64,000 bases of DNA, taken from Gymnopus androsaceus JB14. Lineage: Eukaryota; Basidiomycota; Agaricomycetes; Agaricales; Omphalotaceae. The notes beneath the pieces are model-generated. The model was given only the letters and a program-made list of their open reading frames with translations, had not been told where the DNA came from and searched no databases. Shown here one piece after another: positions 10,772 to 21,303 of the stretch (positions within the stretch are counted from its first letter, which is position 1; every line of letters starts with the position of its first letter). The stretch is taken from assembly GCA_009733575.1 (NCBI GenBank), contig ML769441.1, forward strand, positions 50,585 through 114,584, given 5' to 3'. The translations under genes and the position numbers were made by a program.

Positions 10772-13462
10772 TTACTCCAACCCAGGCTCCTCATAATCCA
10801 TCGGCACATCTTTCCTCTCCAACCACGCTGCATCATCCGTTCCCAGATCCACACCTTTTCCACAGTCCAACCTTCGTCGTGAAGGAAGCTCCTTCAGCTC
10901 CAGGGTCATAGCTTCACAAGACAGCAAGCAGAATGTGGGTACGGCTGAGCCGTTAGCGTAAACCGGGCTGGAAGATGAGAGGTTGATAACGGGAGTGAGA
11001 GTTTTGATAGTAGGTTCGGAGATGAAATGTGTCGAGGATGAGCCTGACGTGAAGAGGCTTCGAGAGGTATCTCTCGCTATGACGGAACAGATCGCTGTCT
11101 GCAAGGTACCACTGACGGAAGTGGTGTGGACGAGGGCAATGATGACGCTGGAGAGGTATTCCGAACGACAACATAATGTTCTCTATGCCACCCTACGAAG
11201 TCAAGTGTCGGGAGCACGCAAGCAACACTACGCGCGCTGGCATGCCATAAATCCGTCTCTCGTTGAAAGTCCCTTTCAGGTATAAGATTCGGTTTTGGTC
11301 TCCGCTGGGAGGAAGATTGCAAGTGGAGGAACGAAAGTTGGTGGAAGGGCTTGAAAAGCGGGGCATATGCATTCTAATAGGGCTTACGATCAGTTCAGGA
11401 TTCTCTGCAGATGTGGAAGACACACCATTGAACGATCACAGATTCCTGCCCAAAGTCCTATCGATATCATCTCCCTCGGTAATACGCTCACTAGCTCCTG
11501 CACTTTGACTTCTGTCATATTACCCATGCGTACCCCGAGTGTCCGCAACCCTGGTATTCCGGCAGTATCCAGTGCTGGTTCTTTTGCGGCTCGTTTCTTG
11601 AATGTAGAGCCTGACCCAGACAGAAAGCTTGCGGTAGCACCGAAGCTTGTACTTGCCGGAGCACTGGTCGAGGAATCTGGTTCAGTCTCAGTCTCAAGGG
11701 GTGACCCTTGTGCGCTGGTTTGAAAGGACTCGGGCTGATTCGGAACTTGAGGCTTTCCCCGTAAGAGAGCAAGCACCATGTGCCAAGGACAGCCCCCCAA
11801 ATCCAAGCGTCGAAGGTTTGGTCGTCGTCGGAGAAACTCGATGACACTAGTATAAAGCGCAGGCTCGTCTTGAGCAACCATCAGAAACCTATATCGTAAA
11901 ATGAGTCGCACTGGTTACTTTGTGTGAATGAATCAACGTACCTGAACGACTCTAGGAAAGGCAAAAACGTATGTTTGTCCTCTCCGTTAGGACCAGGTAC
12001 AACTTGATCCCCGCCAAAAAGCACTGCTGCTTTGGCCGATTCTTCAATCGTTCCGTGGAGGGTCAAGCTCCGCAATTCTCCAGCTGCTCCAAGTATTCGT
12101 CCTAACACGTAGTGAGAGATGCGTGTGTCGACCAAGTCCAAGTGTGTCAGACGGCTCAGGGTATAACTTTGGAAAGCCATGTCCCAAGAATGAGGTCGAG
12201 CAAGGTAAGCGGCAAGGACGAGGTGTTTGAGGGTAGAAAAGTTGGTGTCGAGGAGAAGTGGGATCTCAGACATGGGAGCTTCACCGTCATCATCCTCTGC
12301 GCGGAGAGTGAATTTTCGGAGGGAGGTAAAGGATGATATTCCAGTGGCATCGAAGTGCCAGCCTCTAGAAGCAAATGGTGATTAATGCATGATCCATTTA
12401 GTCGAAACTGAGCACTCACATTGATCCCAGGCCATGCAAGCCACTGTGGATTTTAAGAATGGCCTGAACCATCTCAGCCCGCATCTCAGGATAACCAATC
12501 CATTCAAAGTCTTCCAGAGCTTTGAACTCGGGTAACGCCGTCCGAAAGAGGCGAATCATAAGATCTAGCATATCTCCCTCTTCATAGGCCCAATGCAGCC
12601 TTAGACTCTTCACCCTCATCGCAAACACCGAATCATTCTTTGCGCGGTCGAAGATGTCTAAACCCTTGTTCAGATTCTCGGGGTCTTCACCAAAGTATAG
12701 ATCCAAAGTATGGAAGATGATGCGAACAGCAATTTCTCGATGGAAAGGTGAGACGAATAACCAACTGCGGAGGTGATAGCGCGGGATATGGTACGCAATA
12801 CGCTCCCAAATTTCTGGAGGAGCACGTTGGGAAGCGGGGGTGGTGGAGATGAATTTCGGAACCTTGAATTAGGCGTGAGGGGGAGATATGACATTGAGCG
12901 TACATGGAACTTACTAGTTTGTTGCGGCCAAGCAAATGTTGTAGGTCTTTGTTCGACGGATCAAGCTTCAATACGGTTTCATAATCTGAGATAGTATTTG
13001 GGTTCTTCAAAGACACGCTTGGATTCAGAATATGCACGCACCTTGCTGAGCTTTCTCCAGCAAGTTTGCTCCTTCAGCTTTCCGGGCATTTCCTCTGGCT
13101 AAAAGGGCCCTTACAACGTCTTCTTTGGGCAAATTGGGTGTGCGCAAGTACACATCAAAGTAATTTTCGACCTGCGGCCCATACCTAAGAGCGAATACAC
13201 TGAGAAGGAAGGTAGATCCGGAAGCGGATTGAACGTACTGGCCAGCTGCAGTCAAGGTCAAGGCTGTATCCAAAAGAAACGTCGCCTTTCTTGTAGGCAC
13301 CAAGTTCTGAAGAGCATCGAAAACGGTGGATGTAAGCTCGTCTTGAGGAGGCGAAGTCAATGGCATGAAAGTAGATGCACGCGGTGGCCTAGAGGCAAGC
13401 CTAGGGGTATTCAACGAAGACCAAGAATACGGATTACTTGAATCCGAATGTACCGAATACAT
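10772..13462 (-). CDS. F-box protein with N-terminal TPR-like segment and leucine-rich repeats
   Basis: The start is the CAT at 13460-13462. The N-terminal part (to about 12914) reads as a TPR-like helix pair (ARGNARKAEGANLLEKAQQ spliced to DYETVLKLDPSNKDLQHLLG). An F-box follows, read from about 12850: LPNVPPEIWERIAYHIPRY, then LRSWLFVSPFHREIAVRIIF. The rest is repeat-like: LTHLDLVDTRISHYVLGRIL, LRRLDLGGCPW and GLRTLGVRMGNMTEVKV, which look like leucine-rich repeats, ending in YEEPGLE. Such proteins are expected to be SCF ubiquitin-ligase adaptors that bind Skp1 through the F-box, with the repeats choosing the substrate. That role is inferred. About six exons; the last (about 11165-10772) is clear in frame but its acceptor is approximate. 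A Ser/Thr-rich insert lies between repeats (about 11590-11730). Confidence 0.75.
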
Positions 13463-13469
13463 GGATTTG

Positions 13470-14935
13470 GGTACCAATCATCAAATGATAACCCAAATTA
13501 TCGGTAAAAAGCTAATCTGAGTTGCCTCAGCTCGCTTTCGCCGTACACTGTACAGCTCTGTGGTGGATGGGCAAGTTGAAGGAAAGGAAGGGAAGGAAGG
13601 GAAAGTTATGCTGGAAAAAGGATCTTTCGCTCATGCAGGTTGGAAACCAACGACTATAATGCGTTCCCGGCGGCATGGCCATGATGCCAGGATGCCATCT
13701 CCCCGCTTAACTCCGGCAGCGACCTGGCTTGGTGTTTATTATAATTCCGCACAACCCACGCAAGAGCTTCTCTGGCTATGGTTCTCATGGTTCCAGATGG
13801 TTCCTCTTCCTTCCTCATGATGGTTCCGAGTTCATGAGATGAAAATTCAAAATATTCGCCCGCGAATCGCGAGTACTTAGCTCTTTTAGTACAGGCTTCC
13901 GGAGGCCTTGAATTCCGCAGTTTATGATCTCCGTTGAGGCTTACAGCAACGTCGCTCCCAGCTATCATCCTTCCACAATGAAGGATATGTTTCTCGCTAT
14001 CCATCTTGAACACATCATGATGCTCATAAACCTGGAGAATAAGATTATCGGTCTGTTGGGCTCAAATGTTTCCAGACCGTTGCGAAGTACTTAACCTTTA
14101 CAAACCTCTACATTGAATACTGCCTTCCCGAGTTGTGAGGCGAACGATTTCCATGCAGCCTCATAGCTATAGCTTGCTCTCCGTATGCTGGTTTCACTGT
14201 CAGTCTTTGCCATTGTTTGGCTTTAACTGGTATCATGGTGAGGTCTGGGGAGCAAGGCTTTATCGGAGAACGGTGCCAAATCTATTTCGCAAAGAGATGC
14301 ATATCCTTTAGTATTTTTTCTTCATTCTCCCACTTTAGGTCACCGTCATTATTCATAAGACTAGATTAATTATAGAGATGCAACCTAGAGCCGTGTCCCT
14401 CCTGAGCATAGAGCCCCTGAACGAATTGGAACTTGAGAGTGTGGAACGTTGCATAAGGAAGCCGGAAGGAGAGGAGAGCTTCCCTGGTCCTCGATATCGA
14501 GATCGCGGACGGAAATAGGAGAGAGAAGGATGTAAAGTGAATTCTGCCCGGGTTTTGGATTGGAGGTACTCTTTAGAGCTGGGGTACAGTAGGTCTCGAC
14601 GGACCTGTGTTCAAAATTGATGTTGATTTCGATATTGAGCTGCTGGTTGGGAGGATATATAGTATAACCACCTTCGACGATAGTGGCTGCTCCGAGGTCC
14701 TCTTAGGTCACTGAGGTCTGTAGATCCCTTCGAGGAAAAGGAGTTTCTTAGGACTTGGATATTATATGACTCTGTGAGTTACTTCTCCCCAGATTCCAGA
14801 CAATATTTTTGATAGAGAAGAGCGATTGCGTTGAAGAAAGGAGATTTTCGTCGAGCTCCTGGCGTTCGAGTAAGTCGGAGCCAAACCTTGAACGCAATCC
14901 GTTACAATCATCGTACAACAATACAATCCTAGGAA
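13470..14935. other. 1.5-kb stretch without a supported gene
   Basis: One open frame of 119 codons on the minus strand (14013-13654) has no recognisable motif, and shorter frames overlap it. Purine-rich GGAAAGGAAGG runs at 13580-13605 are simple sequence. The 3' part should hold the promoter of the gene at 15071. Confidence 0.5.
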
Positions 14936-14940
14936 ATTAA

Positions 14941-14956
14941 GATAAGATAAGATAAG
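14941..14956 (+). promoter_or_regulatory. Three tandem GATAAG sites
   Basis: GATAAGATAAGATAAG lies 115 bp upstream of the ATG at 15071. GATAAG is the classic binding core of fungal GATA factors (nitrogen regulators, iron-siderophore repressors, blue-light white-collar type). Three sites with no spacing suggest real regulation or a small slippage repeat. Confidence 0.45.
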
Positions 14957-15070
14957 TGGCTACTCGGGTGAGGATCTGCCGGTCGGAAGCTGAAGCCGGA
15001 GACGTTTTCAGCGGCTTTCCTCCATCGTCTCGTCAACTGTCTTTTCTCCTGTACCACATCCTACCCAACT

Positions 15071-16324
15071 ATGGATTCTCCGTCCTGGACAGACGCTATC
15101 CTTGGCTCCTGTCTTCATTGCTTCAAGGCTCCTGCCAGCGACAGTGACGCCGAATCAATACACAATCACCCTCAGCGACCTTCGCGGCACCTAGAGCCTC
15201 TTCTCGAACCTCTATTAACAGAGTCTCAAGATACGGATGTAGAAGCAGAAACTGTATCTCTGCACTCTAATATCGGTGATACTCGCCGACAGAGAAAACG
15301 AAAACAGAAACAGAAACGAAACAACGCCGGAATTTCGTTTTTTGGTTTTCGATCTTTTCGGTAAACGCACAGCGCCAATTCACCTTTCAGAGGACGAAGA
15401 TGAAGTTGATGAGCTTCTACGTCGTCGCCACGACACACGTCCGAGTCGGAACTCGAGCTCTTCTCTTACGTTTGACGGTAACGTGTCTGATGCTGCCCCG
15501 CTGGATTCCGCGGCTATTGGCGAGCGCGTTGTGCAAGAGGAAGAATTGCGGGCGCGAAGGAACGATGAGAAGGAGGAGCGACGACGGAAAAGGAAGGAAA
15601 GGAAAGAGATGAAGAGGCTTGCACAGGCTTTGGTTTATGACGGAGGTGAAGGTGAATTTGAGGGATTCCAAGGAAGTGGGGACAATGTTGGTTCCTATCC
15701 TAATATCCCATCACCTTTCCAGCAACCAGGGTTTTTGCCTAGTGCCTCACCCGGAGGAATTTGGTCCCTTCCGTGATGCTAACAAGGATCCAGGGTGAAG
15801 AGGATGACGCAGACTTTGATGGCGGACTTTATGCCTCTCGAAAGCCCAATGACGGTAGCTCAGTAAGCGGCGGAGGCTCAGACTCTCGTCGGTCACCGGG
15901 TGGAACGTCTGCCTCTCGCTCTGACGTCTCTTACTCTCGCCTACCAGGGGGTAGTATTGGCGACTTTATTACTCCCACTCAGCAGCCCAAGAAGAAAAAG
16001 TCAAAGAAGTCTTCTTCTTCGACATCCTCTTCCTCGAATCCCAAGTCGAGTAAATCTCGTTCCTCGGCTTCAGCCACATCTTCGGAACAAACACCTTCCT
16101 TAGCTTCCCCAATCTCGTCGACGGGTCCCATGTCGGACGAAGTTCTGCCTTCCATATTGGAGAGCCGGAATAAACCTACATTGTCATTCGAAGGCTCTGG
16201 ATTTCCGAGTCCGGGCCTGAATGCAGATGACCGTAGTTTCCCGAGCCCTGGACTTGGATTTGGTGGTGCACCGCGCAACAACTTTCAGGCGAGAGGAGGA
16301 GCTTTTCTCGCCAGCCGTGATTAG
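15071..16324 (+). CDS. Low-complexity, charged and Ser-rich protein of unknown function
   Basis: The start MDSPSWTDAILGSCLHCFKAPASD resembles a myristoyl-less but Cys-rich N-terminus. A first intron of 46 nt (15345-15390) joins GISFF to EDEDEVDELLRRRH. A mixed-charge helix follows (EERRRKRKERKEMKRLAQALVYDGG). A second splice near 15730-15795 enters EEDDADFDGGLYASRKP; its exact edges are uncertain. The C-terminal half is Ser/Lys rich (KKKKSKKSSSSTSSSS) and ends in a conserved-looking block (SDEVLPSILESRNKPTLSFE, then FGGAPRNNFQARGGAFLASRD). The protein is probably disordered except for the charged helix. No family is recognised. Its 3' end is duplicated at 19594. GATAAG sites precede it. Confidence 0.6.
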
Positions 16325-16692
16325 AGAGCTGGAGTCATAATGACAAGCAGCTCGTTGATGACTTATTTGTACGATCTATTTATCGTGACGATTTTTTCGA
16401 ATATCTTTGACCATATTCATCTTATAGTTTGCTGTATGTTGGACGGAATCAGGCTGTATAGTGCTGTATATCACTTGTTCAATGGACAATATCTTTCATG
16501 ACCATTCAAATCTTGCAACAGTGATTCAGAAGACGTTGGTTGTTTCGGTGTTGGGGATCGACGTTCACACCGTCACACTGCGAGCGAACCTCAAGGTCTA
16601 CTAATATTCGGCAGCAGTTTACCAGAACATCTACCGATAGTACGTGCCCAATAGAACATCCTTCTTCCTTCCCAAACATCTTTTGGTCACCT

Positions 16693-17904
16693 CTAGTCAA
16701 GTGTCCACGCTGCAGCAAAAATGATATACTTCAGACCACGATAGGCGTTCAAGACACGGAAGATCGACTCACGGTTTCCAACCTTATAAAGAGTCTCTCC
16801 CTGCTGGTTTACAATGACTACGTTCTGGGTCGGATTCTTCACTGTTGCAATCACACTACATTGGTCTTTACATCCCTTGGGGCCCGTAAAAGTGAAATGA
16901 ATCTGTTTGGCATCTGCTTCGGGATAATTTGTGGGGGTGATGCGGACTGGCTGATCCCGTGGTACTTTCATCGACGCAAGACTTATTGCGTGTGTTAGAA
17001 TGGCTGTAACGTCGTTGTCGAACTTCGTAATCCGGGTGTGCGTTTGGCCGGGGGCGTAGGCGAATTTAATTTGGAGTTCCCCGGGTACGCGACGGGAAAG
17101 GTCCCTCGTTGGGTGTAAGGAATATCCATTGCCCAGGTCACGTACTTCGCTTCCAATCTAAGTAGAGTACATAGTTAGAATTTAGTCAAACTTCTTTACG
17201 GTTCGGCAATATCACTCACAGCAGGCGCCCCACATACAACATATACAAAACCGAAGAGAAGGCAAGCGGTCGAGAAGTTAAAATTAGTGATGTGCCGGCT
17301 CGGCCTGAAAGCCCAGGCCGGGCCAAGCCGAGCCAAGCCAAGCCGTGAAAAGCCGGGCCGTGACCTTTGGCCTGAGGCGGCTTTTGGCCCGGCCTGAGTT
17401 TTGTGAAGCCGTGAGCCGGGGCCTCAGGCCGGGGCTTTTGAGAGTAGTATGAGGATGGTGTTTCCCGGAAATTTTGACCTCATAAATGCAACTTCCAGTC
17501 TTTGAAGCAGCAATTTTGTTCTATTTAACTGCTTTAGATGTCATCTCAGAGTAAATATCCATTTCGGGATGCTAACCCTGGTATTTTCTCACACACCAGA
17601 GACATGATCATTGGGTTTGTTGCACTCTTCAGCTTATAGCAAGGACTCTGTTTACTTCCAGTAAGCTATATTTAGTGTATAGTACTCATAATGCTTCCAA
17701 AGGACTGCTCAGTGATGAGTTCTGCATGTGTACACAGCCACATCAAAAGCCCCGGCTTAAGCCAAAGCCAGGCCGGGCCAAGCCAGGGCCCTGGGGGTAG
17801 GGCCCGGCTTCAGTTTTGGAAAGCCCAAGCCCCGGCCCACTGGGCCAAAGCCGGGGCTCACAGGCCAAAGCCGGGCCGGCACATCACTAGTTAAAATGCA
17901 TCAT
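16693..17904 (-). pseudogene. Small secreted-protein gene split by a hAT-type MITE in its signal peptide
   Basis: Exon 2 (17157-16693) encodes 154 aa with IGSEVRDLGNGYSLHPTRDL at its start, ITPTNYPEADAKQIHFTFTG and GPKGCKDQCSVIATVKNP in the middle, ending AAAWTLD. A 62-nt GT-AG intron (17158-17219) precedes it. Exon 1 resumes at 17220 with a hydrophobic run (ACLLFGFVYVVCGAPA) that has no ATG because the MITE at 17285-17889 interrupts it. On the far side of the element, reading in the same direction from 17904, MMHFN continues exactly in frame when one 8-bp duplication is removed. The undisturbed gene would have coded for about 178 aa with a normal signal peptide. Family unknown. The current allele lacks a start before the in-frame Met of SLASMKVPRD, which would lose secretion. 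Confidence 0.75.
17285..17889. mobile_element. 605-bp hAT-type MITE (nonautonomous)
   Basis: The ends are perfect 15-bp inverted repeats, TAGTGATGTGCCGGC, with imperfect GC-rich extension. Both sides carry GTTAAAAT (17277-17284 and 17890-17897), an 8-bp target duplication. An 8-bp duplication and a TAGTG-type terminus match the hAT superfamily. Subterminal 150-bp blocks are dense in GGCC/GGCCC/AAGCC motifs on both sides and flank an AT-richer core (17460-17740) without coding capacity. It is inserted in the signal-peptide codons of the minus-strand gene. Confidence 0.85.
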
Positions 17905-18145
17905 GGAAAAAGAGGAAAGACAGAGATGGCAGGAATTGGGAGTTGGTTAGGATAGGGACGTGGTAATAGAAAGTAAGGAGCCTTCAACAGCAAAGGAAGG
18001 AACTTGACCAGCAAGTTGAAGGGCTCAAATGCCATACGTTGGCCTTTTAAACAGTGGAAACCGGCCTGTGATTATTAGCCTGTAATCTAGCAGAAAATTT
18101 TTTATTCAGTCGAAATGACAGCTGTATACAATTCTGACATGTCCT

Positions 18146-18214
18146 TTCAAACAGTGGAAACCGGAGTCCCTGTTAGTGCCACAGCAACAGGGACTCCGGT
18201 TTCCACTGTTTGAA
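18146..18214. repeat. Perfect 29-bp inverted repeat (hairpin)
   Basis: Arms 18146-18174 and 18186-18214 are exact reverse complements (TTCAAACAGTGGAAACCGGA is the start of the left arm), separated by 11 nt. The motif AAACAGTGGAAACCGG occurs a third time at 18050-18065, and GCCTGTAATCTAGC follows both the first copy and the hairpin. It lies in the upstream region of the disrupted secreted-protein gene. Confidence 0.85.
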
Positions 18215-18638
18215 TAGCCTGTAATCTAGCTAGTAGAAAAATCTGACAAGCCCCACCAGAATTGAATTGCTTGCATCACTGCAGCAAAATTACAGAGTGG
18301 CCTGGGTTTGAGGACCCAGAATAAAGATTGACAATGAATCGCAGTTTCAGAATGGCTTGACTGCTTTCCAGATGGTATTCAGGAATCAGCCTCAGCAGGA
18401 TGGGGTACTGGTGGACAAGGGAAAAAATTACAATCTATGATTCACTGAAAATCTTCATTTCGAGCAGATAATTATGCTGGTATGGCAAATTTTTGTGAGT
18501 TCCTAGTGCCATCACTCATTTACTACTAGTACTAGCAGTGCATGTCCATGTCAGGATTCAATCATGAGAGATCAGGGTTCTTCCTGGTACATGTTGGACA
18601 CATCAGAAGAACTGCAAGGTCGGCGGCATCGAAGAGTA

Positions 18639-19180
18639 CTAGCCTTGTTCAAAATTGACTCTACAGCGCTGTAGAGGAAATCTTGTAGAGCTATAGAGCT
18701 TTTTCGTAGAGCTTTCAAAATGTGACAAGTTTGTGACGATATCTCGTGCTTGTTGTTAACTTGTTTTACTTAATACTTCCGGTTTCTCAGCCGAACCATG
18801 CGGTGCTCTCGTCCGCGACTCCGTGCAGATAACGAATTTGTCGAATGTTTCGAAATTCGCAGAACTTGAACACAAACTTTAAATTGGCGGCAAAGTGCCT
18901 CGTAATGGGGATTTTGAGTGAGGATGTTGCGAACTACCGTAAAGAGTGATACTGCCTCGCATACAGGTCGTGCAAGTGTTGAATGAGTGTGGTAATGTAG
19001 GCGCGGTCGCGCGGTCGCCGGTCGCAGGGCAATGGTGGAGCGCCCAAAGCTCACGTGGTCGCTCAAAATCACAGCGTTACAACTTACATTTCGAAAGCTC
19101 TACGAAAAAGCCTGAAAAAGCTCTACAGCTCTACAAGATTTCCTCTACAGCGCTGTAGAGTCAATTTTGAACGAGGCTAG
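18639..19180. mobile_element. 542-bp MITE with about 85-bp terminal inverted repeats and TA duplication
   Basis: The left end (18639-18723) and right end (19086-19180) are near-identical inverted repeats starting CTAGCCTTGTTCAAAATTGA, each containing the self-complementary TCTACAGCGCTGTAGA and repeated TGTAGAGCT. The right arm has an extra AAAGCCTG-type insertion. TA flanks both sides (18637-18638, 19181-19182). The interior has one open frame of 100 codons that I do not regard as a gene. TA target sites fit a Tc1/mariner-type mobiliser. Confidence 0.75.
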
Positions 19181-19593
19181 TAGCTAAGTGTATGCCAGCT
19201 GGGTGTGAGGACACTGATGAGTTAGGCAGACCTGGTTTGTAAATACTAAAACGTGACTATTAAGTACTCATATTCCTAAGTGACGCCAAGAATATGAGGG
19301 GAAAAAAAAGAAAAAAAGCAACAGAGAGAGACAACTCATAGGCGTTGAGCAAGATGTTGGTATAAGATGATGAGGTGGCAGCGACGCGGCATAGAGTTAG
19401 AGAGTACTGCAGCGCAATGATTGACCATCAAATATTCTGGAGACTGAGCCTTTCCACCATAGTTGCAATTGCTGCGGCGTGGCATGTGATTGAGGAAAAT
19501 CTATACTCCAGTCGTGGAAGCATACAAGCTTTGGTCGTAAGAATATGAAGTGTGTGACGTGGTGTCCTGATTGTCGACGGTGTCCCATATTTT

Positions 19594-20338
19594 GGGTCCC
19601 ATGTCGGAGGAAGTTCTGCCTTCCATATTGGAGAGCCGGAATAAACCTACATTGTCATTCGAAAGTTCCGGATTTCCGAGCTCGGCGGGGCTGAATGCAG
19701 ACGACCGTAGTTTCCCGAGTCTTGGGACTCGAATTTGGTGGTGCACCGCGCAACAACTTTCGGGCGAGAGGAGGAGCTTTTCTTGCCAGTCGCGATTAGA
19801 GAGCTAGAGTCGTAATGACTAGCAGCTCGTTGATGACTTATTTGTAGCGATCTATTTATCGTGACGATTTCTTGAATATCTTTGACCATATTCATCTCAT
19901 AGCTTGCTGTATGTTGAGCGGAATCAGGCTGCATATCACTTGTTCAATGGACAATATCTTTCATGACCATTCAAATCTTGCGACAGTGATTCGGGAGACG
20001 TTGGTTGGTGTTACGGTGTGGGGATTGACGTTCACGCCGTCACATTACGAACAAAGAACGAACCTAATATGCGGTACTAGAATGTTCTTGAAGGCTTAAA
20101 GTAGGCTAATTTCGGATGGATAGTTAGTACAGCGAATTTTCGTGAGTCCCCGATGCCATCACCCATTGTTAAAACGCGACATGATGAATCTAGGTATCAC
20201 TAGAGTTTACACTGGTGCGTGTCCGTGTGGGGTTTCAATTATCAGATGGGTTTTCTTCCTAGCACATGTAGGACCAGCTTAAACACGTTAGAATAGCTGC
20301 AAGGTCTGTGGCTCTAAGCGCCAAGAATATGAGGGTGT
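19594..20338 (+). pseudogene. Partial duplicate of the 3' end of the 15071 gene plus downstream DNA
   Basis: From GGGTCCCATGTCGGA onward this segment repeats 16124-16612: the EVLPSILESRNKPTLSFE codons, the stop region and about 300 bp of 3' flank. From about 20130 it then resumes similarity to 18480-18637 and ends at CGCCAAGAATATGAGGG, which also occurs at about 19284. The reading frame is broken (SPGLGFGGAP becomes SLGTRIWWCT). The copy lacks the secreted-protein gene (16613-18470) and the MITE at 18639, so it reflects the locus without them. Confidence 0.75.
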
Positions 20339-20505
20339 TATGCTTGATAGGAACCAAAACAATATACCTTTGAAAAATTGTTGGGAAATGGGCGCTTCGC
20401 AATTAGAATTCAGACTGAGCGATATCCATTAACCTGGCAGTAACCCAGGCTGCTGGATGTAGGAATCGATTTGCGAGCGCGTGCCATCTTCGACACGATG
20501 ACAAT

Positions 20506-20760
20506 CTAAGGATCCTCCAGGACCAGGATTGAGAGGAAAATATTAATTCTCAAGCCGTGCGCGCTGGCTTGCGTTATTGAACAGTTGTGGTGTTTGGCGT
20601 TTTTGGAGTTGCGATGTGCAGCTTTGACCTTGGCGGATCGATTCGGATTCATGATTTTCTCCATTACCTCCTCCGAATCTTGCTTCGGTGTGCTCTCAGC
20701 GTCAGCGGCAGCCCTCGTGCGGCCGTTTTTCAGAGTTTTCTTCTGCATATTCCAGTACAT
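20506..20760 (-). CDS. Possible small basic protein, unrecognised
   Basis: An 84-codon frame starting MYWNMQKKTLKNGRTRAAAD begins 43 bp beyond the stop of the Pop8-like gene on the same strand. It is Lys/Arg/Asn rich and ends with hydrophobic residues. It could instead be 3' untranslated sequence of that gene. No homologue is recognised. Confidence 0.2.
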   Translation of the reverse strand: MYWNMQKKTLKNGRTRAAADAESTPKQDSEEVMEKIMNPNRSAKVKAAHRNSKNAKHHNCSITQASAHGLRINIFLSILVLEDP

Positions 20761-20803
20761 ACTTCGATTATTTCTCCTGAAATCATTATACTTTGAGAAA
20801 TTC

Positions 20804-21162
20804 TTAGAATATTACATCTCTAGACAACAGCGAGGGCAAGAAAGGTGATTCTTTGATCAACTGCATCTTTGGGGAGGACGACACTGTTGCTGCTGCTAGG
20901 ACGTTACTCGCGTCTCTGAAAGACCAAATTAAGTAGACGATATCTACATACAGATATGTAGTTAGAGAACTTACTGAGGATCCACGCGGAGAACAATCTC
21001 TGAACCATCATCGGATACCCATAAAACATCCAGATGAATCGATCCTCCGGTAATTCCGAACGATTCCAGCAGTGCTTCGTGAATACTCTGGCGTATACTG
21101 AGTGCTCCAGGGACTCTGGGCTGTAAGGCCAGGTGCAGATAGTGGTGGTTTGACTTCAGCAT
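20804..21162 (-). CDS. POP8: Pop8/Rpp14-like subunit of RNase P/MRP
   Basis: Two exons, 21162-20975 and 20915-20804, joined by a 59-nt GT-AG intron, give exactly 100 codons (99 aa). The sequence runs YLHLALQPRVP, LSIRQSIHEALLESFGITGG, IHLDVLWVSDDGSEIVLRVD, then QDASNVLAAAT and ends LSRDVIF. The order of a beta strand, a helix with LLESFGITG, strands and a helix fits the Rpp14/Pop5/Pop8 fold of RNase P and RNase MRP protein subunits, which help process pre-tRNA and pre-rRNA in the nucleus. Length is right for fungal Pop8. It diverges from the palmitoyltransferase gene with only 141 bp between the two ATGs, so they likely share a promoter. Confidence 0.6.
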
Positions 21163-21303
21163 GTAACAAAATTTTGCCGCGTGGCGAAATTCAAACCGGC
21201 ATTTTCTGAGCGCTCCGTTCCGCGCTATTTCGTCATCACACCTTGTTCTTCACCACCATATCTCCTCCTCCATATCCGAAGCTTCGCTTGAGCGGCAAAC
21301 CGC

